A DNA stretch of 64,000 bases from Bacillota bacterium (GTDB lineage: Bacteria > Bacillota > UBA4882 > UBA10575). Where the stretch lies: positions 1-64,000 of the forward strand of contig DUOH01000059.1 in NCBI GenBank assembly GCA_012838955.1. Direction: 5' to 3'. Shown piece by piece: positions 1 through 9,308 of this stretch (the stretch's first letter is position 1; each line of letters opens with the position of its first letter). The notes beneath the pieces were generated by a model. That model saw only the letters and a list, made by a program, of their open reading frames with translations. It was not told the DNA's origin and ran no database searches. The translations under genes and the position numbers were made by a program.

Positions 1-1
1 C

Positions 2-628
2 CGTTCCGCCTATTCTTTTTGCATGTGCCCCGGAGGATATGTAGTGGCTGCCGCTTCCGAAGAAGGCTGTTTGGTGACTAACGGAATGAGTGAGTATAAA
101 AGAGACGGGGCGAATGCAAACTCAGCTTTACTGGTAGGAGTGGGGCCCGGAGATTTTCCCAGCGAGCACCCATTGGCGGGTGTGGAGTTTCAGCGCAGGT
201 GGGAGCGGTTGGCCTATGAGATCGGAGGCGGAAGTTTCCGGGCGCCAGTTCAGCTGACAGGTGATTTTCTTTCCGACCAGCCCTCCGCCAGGTGGGGTAA
301 GGTACGGCCCACTTACCAACCTGGTGTTGTCTTTGGCGAGCTAAAAGCATGTCTGCCCCCTTATGTGATTGACACCCTTAAAGGGGCCATTCTCCATTTC
401 GATGGAAAGATCAAGGGCTTCGCCATGCCGGACAGTATCCTGACAGGGGTGGAGACCAGAAGCTCTTCGCCGGTGAGGATCACCAGAGACGACGAGCATC
501 TCTCGAACATCACCGGCCTCTATCCGATGGGAGAGGGCGCGGGCTATGCCGGCGGTATCATGTCCGCTGCGGTAGATGGAATCCGGACCGCAGAGAAAGT
601 AATGCAAAAGTATGCCCCGTGGGCATAA
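2..628 (+). CDS. FAD-dependent dehydrogenase-like protein (COG2509), C-terminal part
   Basis: The reading frame is already open at base 2, so this is the 3' part of a gene that begins before the window; about 208 codons are visible. The stretch SFCMCPGGYVV, followed by VTNGMS, and the closing GLYPMGEGAGYAGGIMSAA are typical of the COG2509 NAD(P)/FAD-dependent dehydrogenase family, where the last block lies in the FAD-binding end. The ATG at 23 is internal to the family motif and is not a start. The substrate of this family is not established. No partner gene is visible downstream. Confidence 0.85.
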   Translation, partial: RSAYSFCMCPGGYVVAAASEEGCLVTNGMSEYKRDGANANSALLVGVGPGDFPSEHPLAGVEFQRRWERLAYEIGGGSFRAPVQLTGDFLSDQPSARWGKVRPTYQPGVVFGELKACLPPYVIDTLKGAILHFDGKIKGFAMPDSILTGVETRSSSPVRITRDDEHLSNITGLYPMGEGAGYAGGIMSAAVDGIRTAEKVMQKYAPWA

Positions 629-783
629 CTCCGGACAGAGGACCTGTCCGGTGAACCAAGTTAGACAAAGGGACAGGGCTCTGTTCGGCAAATCAAGTCA
701 GACAAAGAGACACAGACAAAGGAAGAGCACAGAGAGGGACAAGGGGACAGGGACTTGTCTGGTAAACGAAGATAGGTAATGGG
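629..783. repeat. Dispersed GACAGGGACCTGTC-type repeat patch A
   Basis: The gap holds several imperfect copies of a GGACAG/CTGTCC palindrome. The first is a hairpin with arms CCGGACAG and CTGTCCGG; further copies read GGGACAGGGCTCTGTTC and GGGACAGGGACTTGTCTGG. The same kind of sequence recurs near 21.8, 52.9 and 61.3 kb. It contains no convincing ORF. Confidence 0.7.
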
Positions 784-792
784 GTGAAATAC

Positions 793-1614
793 ATGCTTTC
801 AGTTGAATTATTTAAAGCGTTTTTCTTGGGGGTAGTGGAAGGGATTACCGAATGGTTACCGATTAGTAGTACAGGTCATATGATTTTAGTGGAGGAATTT
901 ATCCGTTTAAGCGCCTCCGCAGCATTCAAGGAAATGTTCTTTGTGGTCATTCAATTGGGCGCCATCATGGCAGTGGTACTTCTCTACTTTAACAAGCTGA
1001 ATCCTTTTTCAGCAAGTAAATCCAGACAGGAGAAGCTGGATACCATGGGGATCTGGTATAAAGTAATTGTGGGAGTGCTTCCGGCCGCCGTAATCGGCTT
1101 GTTATTTGATGATTGGTTGAATGAACACCTCTATAACTACTGGACAGTGGCGTTGATGTTGATCCTTTATGGCGTGTTATTTATTATCATAGAAGACCGG
1201 AATAAGAATCGCGCTTCAACTATTAGGGATTTTTCCCAGTTATCATATGGGACAGCCTTTCAGATCGGCGTCTTTCAGGTTTTGTCATTAATCCCCGGCA
1301 CCTCCCGTTCGGGTGCTACCATTTTGGGCGCAATTATTCTTGGCGCCTCCCGTCATCTGGCTGCGGAGTACTCTTTCTTTTTGTCCATCCCGGTTATGTT
1401 TGGTGCCAGCGCGCTAAAGCTAATCAAGTTTGGTTTCAGTTTCACCAGAACCGAAATGGCAGTTTTATTGGTGGGGATGATTACGGCCTTTCTCGTTTCG
1501 ATCTGGGCCATTCGTTTCTTATTGGTTTATATCAGAAACAACGATTTTAAGGCCTTTGGGTGGTACCGAATCTTTTTGGGTCTAGCCTTGATCGGTTATT
1601 TCTTGGCTCGATAA
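793..1614 (+). CDS. uppP: Undecaprenyl-diphosphatase UppP (BacA)
   Basis: Integral membrane enzyme that dephosphorylates undecaprenyl diphosphate so that the lipid carrier can be reused in peptidoglycan synthesis; extra copies give bacitracin tolerance. The two family signatures are present: [17 protein letters not shown] near the N-terminus and [10 protein letters not shown] in the middle. About 273 residues with roughly eight hydrophobic segments, the usual length. I chose ATG 793 because GGGGTGA lies just in front of it; an in-frame GTG at 784 would add three residues. A hairpin terminator follows at 1641, so it is probably monocistronic. Confidence 0.95.
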   Translation: MLSVELFKAFFLGVVEGITEWLPISSTGHMILVEEFIRLSASAAFKEMFFVVIQLGAIMAVVLLYFNKLNPFSASKSRQEKLDTMGIWYKVIVGVLPAAVIGLLFDDWLNEHLYNYWTVALMLILYGVLFIIIEDRNKNRASTIRDFSQLSYGTAFQIGVFQVLSLIPGTSRSGATILGAIILGASRHLAAEYSFFLSIPVMFGASALKLIKFGFSFTRTEMAVLLVGMITAFLVSIWAIRFLLVYIRNNDFKAFGWYRIFLGLALIGYFLAR

Positions 1615-1640
1615 CCCCAGAGGAGCCAGGTTTATCTTTG

Positions 1641-1667
1641 AGCGTAGATGAGTCTACGCTTTTATTT
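1641..1667 (+). terminator. Rho-independent terminator after uppP
   Basis: Arms AGCGTAGA and TCTACGCT close a four-base loop and run into TTTTATTT. It lies 27 bases after the uppP stop. Confidence 0.8.
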
Positions 1668-1856
1668 GTCCATTTCTATATCCATAGCAGGAGAGGCAGC
1701 GGTCTAAGCTGAATTAAGTATTATCTCAAGGAGCTTCACTCTAGTTCCAGCTCGGAGTTTAGTGCTGTAAAGAAGAATTACCCAGGAGGAGTGGAGTATC
1801 GATCAACAATTAGAGCGAATTAAAGCGCGTGCACGAGGGGGAAAGGAGAGATCCTG

Positions 1857-2669
1857 ATGAACTATACCATGGAAGAGATCTTATTTGCCTTCAGCCTTAC
1901 TTTACTTGCGGGGTTGTCCACAGGAATCGGGAGTTTTTTGGCTTTTTATACTAAACGGACGAATGAGAAGTTTCTCTCGGCCACTTTAGGCTTTTCCGCA
2001 GGGGTAATGATTTACGTTTCCATGATTGAGATCTTTGCTGAGGCCCGTGCTTCTCTGGAAGCAGTGTATGGTCCGACCAAAGGGTATTTCGTGACCACGC
2101 TGGCCTTTTTTGCCGGTATTGCTGTGATTGCGTTGATTGACAAACTGGTGCCCAGTGTGGAAAACCCCCACGAGATGCGGGATGTTACGGAGATGGACAG
2201 GACAAGCAGGAGCAATTCTGATCTGTTAAGAATGGGTCTGTTTTCTGCTCTAGCTGTGGCTATTCACAATTTTCCTGAAGGACTTGCCACTTTTACCAGC
2301 GCGCTTCAAGATCCTACCTTGGGAATCAGCATCACTGTTGCGATTGCCATCCACAATATTCCCGAAGGTATTGCTGTGTCTGTACCAGTCTACTACGCTA
2401 CAGGTAACCGGAGGAAGGCCTTTTGTTACTCCTTCCTTTCGGGATTGTCCGAACCTTTGGGCGCGCTGGTCGGGTATTTTCTACTGTTTAGTTTCTTTAG
2501 TGAAGCCTTCTTCGGCCTGATCTTCGCCGGAGTGGCCGGAATTATGGTCTATATCTCCCTGGATGAACTACTCCCTACTGCCGAAAAATACGGCGAGCAT
2601 CATGTGGCAATCTACGGCTTGATCCTGGGGATGGCGGTCATGGCCGTCAGTCTGGTGCTGTTTGCCTAG
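1857..2669 (+). CDS. zupT: ZIP-family divalent metal transporter (ZupT-like)
   Basis: Predicted inner-membrane importer of zinc and other divalent metals, 270 residues with about eight membrane segments. The ZIP metal-site helices are clear: HNFPEGLATF in TM4 and HNIPEGIAVSVPVY in TM5, with the H-N-x-P-E-G repeats that coordinate metal in this family. A hydrophilic loop with acidic residues lies before TM4 (about 100-118). AAAGGAGAGATCCTG precedes ATG 1857, a good ribosome site. The gene stands alone. Manganese or iron remain possible substrates. Confidence 0.92.
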   Translation: MNYTMEEILFAFSLTLLAGLSTGIGSFLAFYTKRTNEKFLSATLGFSAGVMIYVSMIEIFAEARASLEAVYGPTKGYFVTTLAFFAGIAVIALIDKLVPSVENPHEMRDVTEMDRTSRSNSDLLRMGLFSALAVAIHNFPEGLATFTSALQDPTLGISITVAIAIHNIPEGIAVSVPVYYATGNRRKAFCYSFLSGLSEPLGALVGYFLLFSFFSEAFFGLIFAGVAGIMVYISLDELLPTAEKYGEHHVAIYGLILGMAVMAVSLVLFA

Positions 2670-2822
2670 GCATGCGGATTGGGACAGGGTTTATCTGTGG
2701 AAGGCACGGGCAGGCGGGAACCGTTTGCTGATTACTAAATAATGGCTGTTTCAAGCCGGGAACTCCCTAGAGTATTGATGCGTCTAATTTGGTATTAAGT
2801 ATTTACTTTGGGGGTAGATTCG

Positions 2823-4133
2823 GTGAAGAAAAGGCAGTGGACAGCTATAATCGCGGCAACCGTCTTCTTGTTGTCATTGGGAACTTTGGTGTATGGGAAA
2901 TCCCATATGAAGTTATTCATAAACGGGGAGGAAGTTAAGACGAAAACCCCCCCGCAAATTGTCGCCGAAGACATTATAGTCTCCCTTCGTGATCTGGCCG
3001 AAGCCTTCGGTGCTCAAGTCGAGTGGGATGAAGAGAATAATTCCGTATTTATCGACGGCCGGGAGCAGGAATCCTTAAAAACCAAGGTCGGCCTCTTAGA
3101 AAAGGCGTTAGCGCCCAAGAGTCCGCTGGCCGCGGTAGAAGCCTGGGCGGAGGGGGTAAAAACCAGAAACGGCGCCTGGCAATATGCAGTACTGTCTCCG
3201 GAGTTGAGAGAGGAACAACACAAGAGATTTGCCGAAGCAAACTGGTCCACCGGGACGTCAAGCCCATGGGTGGAAAGCTATCAGGTGCTTGAACGATATA
3301 GGATTGATCAAGAAGTCTACCGGTATGAAGTAAAATTCACCTATACGGATTCTGCCAAGAAGACTTCTGGCACTAAAGAATATGTCACCGTCCGCAAATA
3401 TGAAGATTCCTGGCTGATATCCTCCATTGAGCAGGTCGAGGTGGAAGGTGAGATCACCAAGATCATCCTCGGTGAGGACGCAAAGGCTCAGAGGATCTTT
3501 GTCAAAGGGAAAGAAAGAGAAAGCCTCGGCTATGATCAAGCTGATGTGATAATTGATAGCAAGACCAAGATTTACAGAGGTTATACCGATCAAGAACTCA
3601 CCGTGGAGGATCTGCAGAAAGGAGCGGAGGTGAGGGTAGACTTCACTGCTGATCCCAGAATCATGATCTATCCGGTTTCCGCTAAAGCGGAAATCATCAG
3701 AGTGCTGGCGCCGGAAGATGTAAACTCAGTGGTTTATGAGAATAATCGATACAATTTTACCTTCACTCTTCCGGAGAACTGGGTAGGGTATCAGATTGAG
3801 GTGGAGGAATGGACCGGAGAGGCTGTAGATGATCGGGGGGAAGGACAGGCTGTGGAGACCGGTGCGCTTATCAAGATCCGGCATCCGTTATGGACCTCCG
3901 ATGAGCCACGGCAGGATATCCCGATTATCGTCTGTACCCTTGCCCAATGGGAGCAGATACAAGAGGGGAAATTCCGGATCGGCGCTGCCCCGATGGGACC
4001 GAAGGAACTTGGGCGGAACAGTAAGTACGTTTTTGCTTTACCGGCCCGATATAACTATGCCTTCCCAACCGGATACGAAGAGGTGGAAAGGATTTTAGAA
4101 AAGGATCCTTTGAAACCGTTGAAAGATGAATAG
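2823..4133 (+). CDS. Exported protein with copper amine oxidase N-terminal-like domain
   Basis: About 436 residues. Starting at GTG 2823 the protein opens MKKRQW followed by a hydrophobic stretch, a convincing signal peptide; GGGGG eight bases upstream supports this start over the TTG at 2808. After it comes LFINGEEVKTKTPPQIVAEDIIVSLRD broken into the usual strand pattern of the copper amine oxidase N-terminal domain (residues about 30-75), a module common on cell-surface proteins of Clostridia. The middle (about 95-190) resembles an NTF2-like/DUF4878 fold by pattern only, and the C-terminal third is unassigned. Role unknown; an envelope location is likely. Confidence 0.75.
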   Translation: MKKRQWTAIIAATVFLLSLGTLVYGKSHMKLFINGEEVKTKTPPQIVAEDIIVSLRDLAEAFGAQVEWDEENNSVFIDGREQESLKTKVGLLEKALAPKSPLAAVEAWAEGVKTRNGAWQYAVLSPELREEQHKRFAEANWSTGTSSPWVESYQVLERYRIDQEVYRYEVKFTYTDSAKKTSGTKEYVTVRKYEDSWLISSIEQVEVEGEITKIILGEDAKAQRIFVKGKERESLGYDQADVIIDSKTKIYRGYTDQELTVEDLQKGAEVRVDFTADPRIMIYPVSAKAEIIRVLAPEDVNSVVYENNRYNFTFTLPENWVGYQIEVEEWTGEAVDDRGEGQAVETGALIKIRHPLWTSDEPRQDIPIIVCTLAQWEQIQEGKFRIGAAPMGPKELGRNSKYVFALPARYNYAFPTGYEEVERILEKDPLKPLKDE

Positions 4134-4173
4134 CTCCAATATGCGCTCTGATCGGTATTTTCCTTCATAACGC

Positions 4174-4213
4174 GCAGATCAAGGCCGTCTTTATGGCAGT
4201 GGTCTGCTTTTTT
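4174..4213 (+). terminator. Terminator after the copper amine oxidase-like gene
   Basis: Imperfect stem GCAGATCA / TGGTCTGC with a long inner loop, followed by a run of seven T. Confidence 0.65.
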
Positions 4214-4453
4214 AATGACAAAATGGAAAACGCAGAGGTCTAGAGGTAGGGAAATGCTAAGCGGATTAACATTTTTAGTCGGCGAGCTTAAGAATGGTAT
4301 TCGTCAGTTGTAAAGCATGTGGTAGAATAGAATATAGATTTAAACTTGGACTCATCAATAGGGATAATAAGTTGAGATTGTTTTAGCCGGACAAGTCCTG
4401 GTGTTTATAGGATTCATCGCTTTCCCGTACTGTAGAGTATTGCTTCATCCTTC
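4214..4453. other. Convergent intergenic stretch without a recognised feature
   Basis: Lies between the terminator of the plus-strand gene and the 3' end of the minus-strand phosphodiesterase. I see no ORF with a ribosome site and no clear hairpin here. Confidence 0.5.
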
Positions 4454-5338
4454 TTACTGTGCTTCTACGTTATTCAGTTCCTCTAGAAAAGACTCGACGA
4501 TTAGATTATCAAAGTTCTCCCGGACCCGGTGATATTCTTCTTTGGCCCTCACTGTCCAGCCCAGAAGAGGTACCCCCAAATTTTTCAACCTTCGCAACCG
4601 GGTGTTGGAAGCATGCGCTACTTCATAGGAGATGAAGTGCGGACGACTTACCGTATTCAGCAGCAAGTTTTCTAGCAAAAACCTTTTATACCACGGTAGA
4701 CGGGTAGTTCCGGCAAATTCTACATCATAATCACTCACGGCAAAGCCGCCGGCGAGCTGTCCCCGGAGAACCGCCGGGGCATTCTGGCGAAACCAATTCA
4801 GAGTAAAGGGGTTAAAGGACTGAATGGCATATTCCCCCTGGTACTCTTGGAGCTCCTTGTAGATCAGGCTCTCCATTTCGCCGGCTTTCCCCTCATTTTT
4901 GATCTCAATGAGGAGTGGAACTTTTCCGTCAACAAAGGCGAGAACATCACGGAAAAGGGGGATTGTTTCGTTAGTGCCAAAAAGCCGATATTGGCTTAAT
5001 TCTTCGTAAGTCAGCTCATGCAAATATTGATCAATGCCTAAACCGCGCCGGAGTTTTCGATCATGATAAACAACCAGTTGTTTATCTTTGGTCATGGCCA
5101 CATCCAATTCGATGATATAGCCCTTTTCCATGGCTCCCTGAAAAGCGGCTATGGAATTTTCAGGAATCCCCCGTTCATTGTGATGCAGACCCCGGTGGGC
5201 GATTAATTTCCTCTTCAGCCAGGCAAAGTCGGCAGGGGCAACCGCTTCTGCCGCCCGGGCAAAGCGGAGCAAATGAAAGAACCCTAATGATAAGGTAAGA
5301 ATAATCAGGAAAATGATTATTAACCCCTTTATCTTCAT
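4454..5338 (-). CDS. Membrane-anchored glycerophosphodiester phosphodiesterase
   Basis: 294 residues, hydrolysing glycerophosphodiesters to glycerol-3-phosphate and an alcohol. One membrane segment (residues about 5-27) precedes a GDPD TIM barrel. The catalytic set is intact: H48-R49-G50, E60-N61, E78 and D80 in the ELDV motif, and H92-D93. The N-terminal anchor and the lack of a cleavage site suggest an enzyme tethered outside the membrane, acting on phospholipid or teichoic acid breakdown products. The DUF6485 gene lies just upstream on the same strand, 68 bases away, so the two may share a transcript. Confidence 0.92.
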   Translation of the reverse strand: MKIKGLIIIFLIILTLSLGFFHLLRFARAAEAVAPADFAWLKRKLIAHRGLHHNERGIPENSIAAFQGAMEKGYIIELDVAMTKDKQLVVYHDRKLRRGLGIDQYLHELTYEELSQYRLFGTNETIPLFRDVLAFVDGKVPLLIEIKNEGKAGEMESLIYKELQEYQGEYAIQSFNPFTLNWFRQNAPAVLRGQLAGGFAVSDYDVEFAGTTRLPWYKRFLLENLLLNTVSRPHFISYEVAHASNTRLRRLKNLGVPLLGWTVRAKEEYHRVRENFDNLIVESFLEELNNVEAQ

Positions 5339-5406
5339 GCGATCATCTCCGATTCATAAAAAACGGTATAGTTTGATCTTTTCCCAACGAGCTGTACTTG
5401 GAAGAG

Positions 5407-5598
5407 CTATTTATTCATTTGGTGGTCCCGGTAGAGATATTCGATGGATCGATCGTAAGTCTTCTCCCCTTTAGCAGAAAAGAAGCAGCCGGGAACTTCA
5501 CCATTCTTCCGGTGATAAGCGACACATTCACAGCATTTACCATGCCGGGAACAAGTGTAGTAGGTGCAGGCGCATTCTGTTTTGGAAGCGCAAGCCAT
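5407..5598 (-). CDS. Cys-rich DUF6485 family protein
   Basis: 63 residues when started at the ATG at 5598, which has GAAAGGAGG seven bases upstream; the longer upstream frame has no support. The sequence MACASKTECACTYYTCSR, then GKCCECVAYHRKNGE and PGCFFS, is the pattern I associate with DUF6485, a short cysteine-rich family found in anaerobes. Eight cysteines in 63 residues suggest a zinc or iron-sulfur site, which is inference. Function unknown. Confidence 0.8.
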   Translation of the reverse strand: MACASKTECACTYYTCSRHGKCCECVAYHRKNGEVPGCFFSAKGEKTYDRSIEYLYRDHQMNK

Positions 5599-6091
5599 TA
5601 GAAAACCTCCTTTCAATGATGGGAAAATGGTCAAGATGGTATATACTACCAAAGTATTATTCGTTGCTAAGATGTTTATTCCTGCTCACTGCTAGTGAGA
5701 CCTTTCCGCGTATGCTCTATAGCTCTCATAGATCATTACAAGCACTAATTAATGTACATTGATGACGATGATTATGCGCCAGTCGTCCATATTCGTTCCT
5801 CGAATATGGTTGGGAGAGAAAAAAAGAAGTTAAAGGAAGAAGTCGGCCATTTTGTTCGGCCTGTGGCCTATCAAACCGTGGTTGTCGGTAGCTACCCAAA
5901 AGGTTTTGAAGAATTATGGAAGTAAGGGCGGCCAAAGGAAGGTGTTTGTTGATGTATGGAAACCTTAGTGTAAAATTACTGTAGATTTTATGGAGGAGCT
6001 ATCTTTCCAAAAAGAGAAGAGGTCAAAGCAATAGTAGAGGCGGAGAAGAACGCAGGTAATCTGTAAAGAGGAATGGAATGGGGGGAGCCGG
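5599..6091. other. Gap with possible gene remnants
   Basis: No complete recognisable gene. Two stretches read as if once coding: a 57-codon frame at 5752-5925 (listed separately) and a frame without a start at about 5979-6066 that ends KAIVEAEKNAGNL. Neither has a good ribosome site. Confidence 0.4.
5752..5925 (+). CDS. Possible small or remnant ORF, 57 codons
   Basis: ATG 5752 opens a frame beginning MYIDDDDYAPVV and ending YPKGFEELWK. The composition (charged middle, valine-rich end) looks protein-like, but there is no ribosome binding site and I do not recognise a family. It may be the tail of a decayed gene. The methyltransferase gene starts 166 bases downstream. Confidence 0.25.
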   Translation: MYIDDDDYAPVVHIRSSNMVGREKKKLKEEVGHFVRPVAYQTVVVGSYPKGFEELWK

Positions 6092-6943
6092 ATGAGGCCC
6101 AAAGTAAAAAGAATAGTGAATGAGAATAATGATTTTCAACGGGTGGAAGTCATTAAGAGAAACCGGGAGAAGCGCACGAAGTATCAGGAGTTTTTTGTGG
6201 AGGGCGTCAAGTCGATTAATTATGCTATTGAATACAACTGGAAGATCAGGTCATTTCTGTACTCAACAGAAAGGCCCCTCTCAGATTGGGCGCAGGGAAT
6301 TTTAGCGCATTCCACAGCCGACTCCCATTTGGAACTTCCTCTAAAGCTAATGGAGAAACTCAGTGATAAAGAGGAAGAGACCCCGGAACTGATGGCCGTG
6401 GTCAGAATGGCGGAGAATGATTTGGCCAGAATTAAAGTTAAGGAAGATCTGTTAGTGGTAGTTTTTGACCGGCCGTCAAGCCCAGGAAACCTAGGGACCT
6501 TAATCCGCTCTTGTGAAGCCTTAAAAGTAGACGGGCTAATTGTTACCGGTCATGCTGTGGATCTCTATGATCCGAAAACGATCAGAGCAAGTATGGGAAC
6601 GTTCTTTGCCGTACCTACCATTAGATTACCTTCCCATCATGAACTTGCGCCCTGGTTTGCGCAGTTGAGAAAGGAATTCGCTGATTTCCAGATTATCGGC
6701 TCCACTGCAAAAGCAGATCATTTGGTGGAGGAGGTTGACTTTACCAGGCCAACAATTTTACTGATCGGTAATGAAACCTTTGGCCTCAGCAATAGCTATA
6801 AAAAAATCTGTGATGACTTCTGCCGAATTCCGATGTATGGCAAGATTACCTCATTTAATGTGTCATGCGCGGCCTCAATTGTGCTTTATGAAATAGACAG
6901 GCAGCGCCGGAAGGCGGACACCCAGGAGAAAAGGGGGAAGTAG
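6092..6943 (+). CDS. SpoU/TrmH-family RNA 2'-O-methyltransferase
   Basis: 283 residues. The N-terminal part (about 15-95) is an RNA-substrate-binding domain containing KYQEFFVEGVKSI. The SPOUT catalytic domain carries the three knot motifs: SPGNLGTLIRSCEA (motif 1, about 133), LIGNETFGLSN (motif 2) and FNVSCAASIVLYE (motif 3), which bind S-adenosylmethionine at the dimer interface. It should methylate a ribose in 23S rRNA or tRNA; the exact site cannot be told from sequence. Start chosen at ATG 6092 with GGGGGGAG upstream. Monocistronic. Confidence 0.9.
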   Translation: MRPKVKRIVNENNDFQRVEVIKRNREKRTKYQEFFVEGVKSINYAIEYNWKIRSFLYSTERPLSDWAQGILAHSTADSHLELPLKLMEKLSDKEEETPELMAVVRMAENDLARIKVKEDLLVVVFDRPSSPGNLGTLIRSCEALKVDGLIVTGHAVDLYDPKTIRASMGTFFAVPTIRLPSHHELAPWFAQLRKEFADFQIIGSTAKADHLVEEVDFTRPTILLIGNETFGLSNSYKKICDDFCRIPMYGKITSFNVSCAASIVLYEIDRQRRKADTQEKRGK

Positions 6944-7060
6944 CCCTTAAGACTATATTGACCGGCGCCATTGCCCCTGGTCATGTTCTTCTTCGGCCCT
7001 CTCGTGGAGGTGGCGCCAATCTTGATCAAGATGGGGAAATGAAGAAAACTTAACCGATGT

Positions 7061-7591
7061 TTACCGGGTATGTTTGTGCCAGAAACTTACCGTTCCTTCA
7101 ATCTTTCTTGGCGTCCAAAGAGTCATATCGCTGGCGGTTAATTCACCCTTCAAGGTATATAAATCGGCAGGCATGGGTCTGCCGTTGGCATCTATAAATT
7201 CATATGCTGTTGTGTATAAGATTGATTCGCCCGGACTTAAGGTTACTTGACCCAGTACCTGTAAGAAGGCTTTGTCGTCAGACCACCGCCAAACTTCCCT
7301 TCCCTTACTGTTATAGATGGCAAAATCATATCGCTGCGAGGTGGTAAAATCTAGCGTGACTGGTATCCGTGAGTAGTTGTAAACCTGCAGCGCCATATTG
7401 ATAACCGGGGGACGGGATGGTGAGGTCGTATAATATTCAGGTTGATCGATCATTATATTTACTCCGAATCCTTTAACACTAATAATCTCTGCGGATGCAC
7501 TAATTTCCCCCGCCCAACTCGTCGTTGGTATACTTGAGATTAGGAGTATCATTAACAAACCCCATATTATTCTAGGCCTCATTCTCATCAT
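7061..7591 (-). CDS. Exported BsuPI-like (intracellular proteinase inhibitor domain) protein
   Basis: 176 residues from the ATG at 7591, which follows AAAGGAGGAAAAAG; the longer frame to 7693 lacks a ribosome site. A hydrophobic segment (about 7-25, ending SWAGE) reads as a signal peptide. The rest matches the BsuPI beta-sandwich pattern: NMALQVYNYSRIPVTLDF, then the Y-D-F-A-I-Y and E-V-W-R-W-S-D blocks and a late LSPGES turn. Despite the family name, most members are uncharacterised. The secretion signal argues against an intracellular protease role here. Confidence 0.75.
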   Translation of the reverse strand: MMRMRPRIIWGLLMILLISSIPTTSWAGEISASAEIISVKGFGVNIMIDQPEYYTTSPSRPPVINMALQVYNYSRIPVTLDFTTSQRYDFAIYNSKGREVWRWSDDKAFLQVLGQVTLSPGESILYTTAYEFIDANGRPMPADLYTLKGELTASDMTLWTPRKIEGTVSFWHKHTR

Positions 7592-8107
7592 TCTTTTTCC
7601 TCCTTTATCCAATTCCTGAGAATTGTCATTTCCCCATCTTTTAGACACAATTTCACTACTTTCCATTAATAACCATTTCGCCAATGACTTCAAATTTCCT
7701 TTTTTTACATTTGCATAATAAAAATTCCTTTGCTGTCTGATGACGGCATGGAATTAGTTGTATTGGGTGGGGTGGAGTAAGAGAAAAGGAGCTGCTGAAG
7801 TTTTCCGCCATGATATGTTGTCTCTTCGACCCTGCACTCTATTCAGCTGTTAAGTAAGGAAAAAAGTTCGATTCGATCATTCTGTGGAGGAAGACCGGTT
7901 CATGGCGAACTCCAACATATTTTACAGCCTCCCACCATATTCTGTAAGGGGTGGGTGTGTAAACTGTTTTTTGATCCGTTGGTTTCAGGCGCAAGTGGAT
8001 TTTCGATGCTATACTGATCCGGTGGCCTGTATTGTGCTGAGGAAATGCCATATTGATCCGGTATTTTACAGTACAAAGACGGAATGATCACAGTAAAGGA
8101 GAAAAGG
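7592..8107. other. Divergent gap upstream of the first Pit gene
   Basis: About 515 bases with no convincing ORF. Its right half holds three copies of TGATCCG and an extended -10 promoter (listed separately). The left half, nearest the BsuPI-like gene, shows nothing I can support. Confidence 0.5.
7972..8060 (+). promoter_or_regulatory. Three direct TGATCCG repeats around an extended -10 promoter
   Basis: TGATCCG occurs at 7972, 8015 and 8054, 43 and 39 bases apart, about four helical turns. The second and third copies share the longer form ATAyTGATCCGGT. An extended -10 element, TG-C-TATACT (8007-8015), runs into the second copy. The arrangement looks like an operator for a factor binding on one face of the helix around the pit promoter. 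The factor is unknown. Confidence 0.45.
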
Positions 8108-9160
8108 ATGTCAGTTTCGCTGAGTGACTTCTTGCATTCGTTATGGTCCAGCAAATTACTGGCGTTTACAGCACTTCTGACTCTGGGCGTTGTAGTGGTT
8201 AACGGGTGGACCGACGCCCCGAACGCCATTGTTACTTGTATTTCTACCAGATCAATGAAGCCGCGCGCCGCTATTATTATGGCGGCGGTATTTAATTTCC
8301 TTGGTGTATTGGTAATGACGGCGTTCAATTCCACAGTGGCGCAAACCATCTATAAAATGGTGGATTTTGGCGAAGAGGCCTACATAGCCTTGATCGCTCA
8401 GTGCGCGGCGTTGTTTGCCATTGTCTTATGGGCCACAGCCGCCTGGTGGTTTGGTATCCCGACCAGTGAAAGCCATGCCCTGATCGCCGGAATCTCTGGG
8501 GCTGCCCTTGCCGTGCAGGGAGGTGTTTCCGGGATTAACCCCGCCGAATGGAGAAAGGTCCTTTATGGGCTGGGACTTTCCACGACAATGGGTTTTAGCC
8601 TCGGCTGGCTGGTGGTAAAGGTGGTTAATGGGATTTTTCGGGGTAGTGATCAACGGGAAATGTTGGAGGTTTTTAAAAAGGCACAGATTGCGGGAGCGGC
8701 AGGGATGGCCTTTATGCATGGGGCTCAGGACGGTCAAAAATTCATCGCCCTTTTTATGCTGGGGATCTTTTTGGCGCAGGAGCAGATGAATGTGACCAGG
8801 TTTCATGTTCCTTTATGGTTGATGATTCTATGCTCTATAGTAATGGGGCTGGGCACTTCCATCGGGGGAATGAGGATCATCAAATCTGTGGGAATGGACA
8901 TGGTAAAGCTGGATAAAGCTCAAGGTTTTTCTGCAGATTTAGCCGCTATAGTATGTCTGCTTATGGCTTCAATGGCGGGTATTCCCGTGAGTACTACCCA
9001 TACGAAGACCACGGCGATTATGGGGGTTGGCGCGGCTAAAGGGTTCTCCTCCGTCAACTGGAGGATAGTTCGTGATATGGTGTTGGCCTGGGTGCTCACT
9101 TTTCCGGGATGCGGGTTGATCGGCTATTTTATGGCTAAAATATTTTTAGGCCTGTTTTAG
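8108..9160 (+). CDS. pit: Inorganic phosphate transporter, Pit family (first copy)
   Basis: 350 residues, PiT/PHO-4 family permease driven by protons or sodium ions. The signature NGWTDAPNAI appears near the N-terminus and the related SADLAA...GIPVSTTHTKT block near the C-terminus, the inverted repeat of this fold, with about ten membrane segments. ATG 8108 is preferred because AAAGGAGAAAAGG precedes it; the frame could extend to 8084 without a ribosome site. The next gene is a close paralogue, and a DUF47 gene follows, the standard partner of Pit permeases in Bacillota. Confidence 0.93.
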   Translation: MSVSLSDFLHSLWSSKLLAFTALLTLGVVVVNGWTDAPNAIVTCISTRSMKPRAAIIMAAVFNFLGVLVMTAFNSTVAQTIYKMVDFGEEAYIALIAQCAALFAIVLWATAAWWFGIPTSESHALIAGISGAALAVQGGVSGINPAEWRKVLYGLGLSTTMGFSLGWLVVKVVNGIFRGSDQREMLEVFKKAQIAGAAGMAFMHGAQDGQKFIALFMLGIFLAQEQMNVTRFHVPLWLMILCSIVMGLGTSIGGMRIIKSVGMDMVKLDKAQGFSADLAAIVCLLMASMAGIPVSTTHTKTTAIMGVGAAKGFSSVNWRIVRDMVLAWVLTFPGCGLIGYFMAKIFLGLF

Positions 9161-9308
9161 TTTAACGGCAATTCACGGTGAAAAGCCGGAATAAACAGCG
9201 AGTATCAGTTATTTATAGATGACAAATTGATCAGAAAAGGTTAGAATAGGGTATGTGCAAAAAAGGACAAAATCCGTACATCTCTGATCAAGGAGGAAGG
9301 AGGCACAG

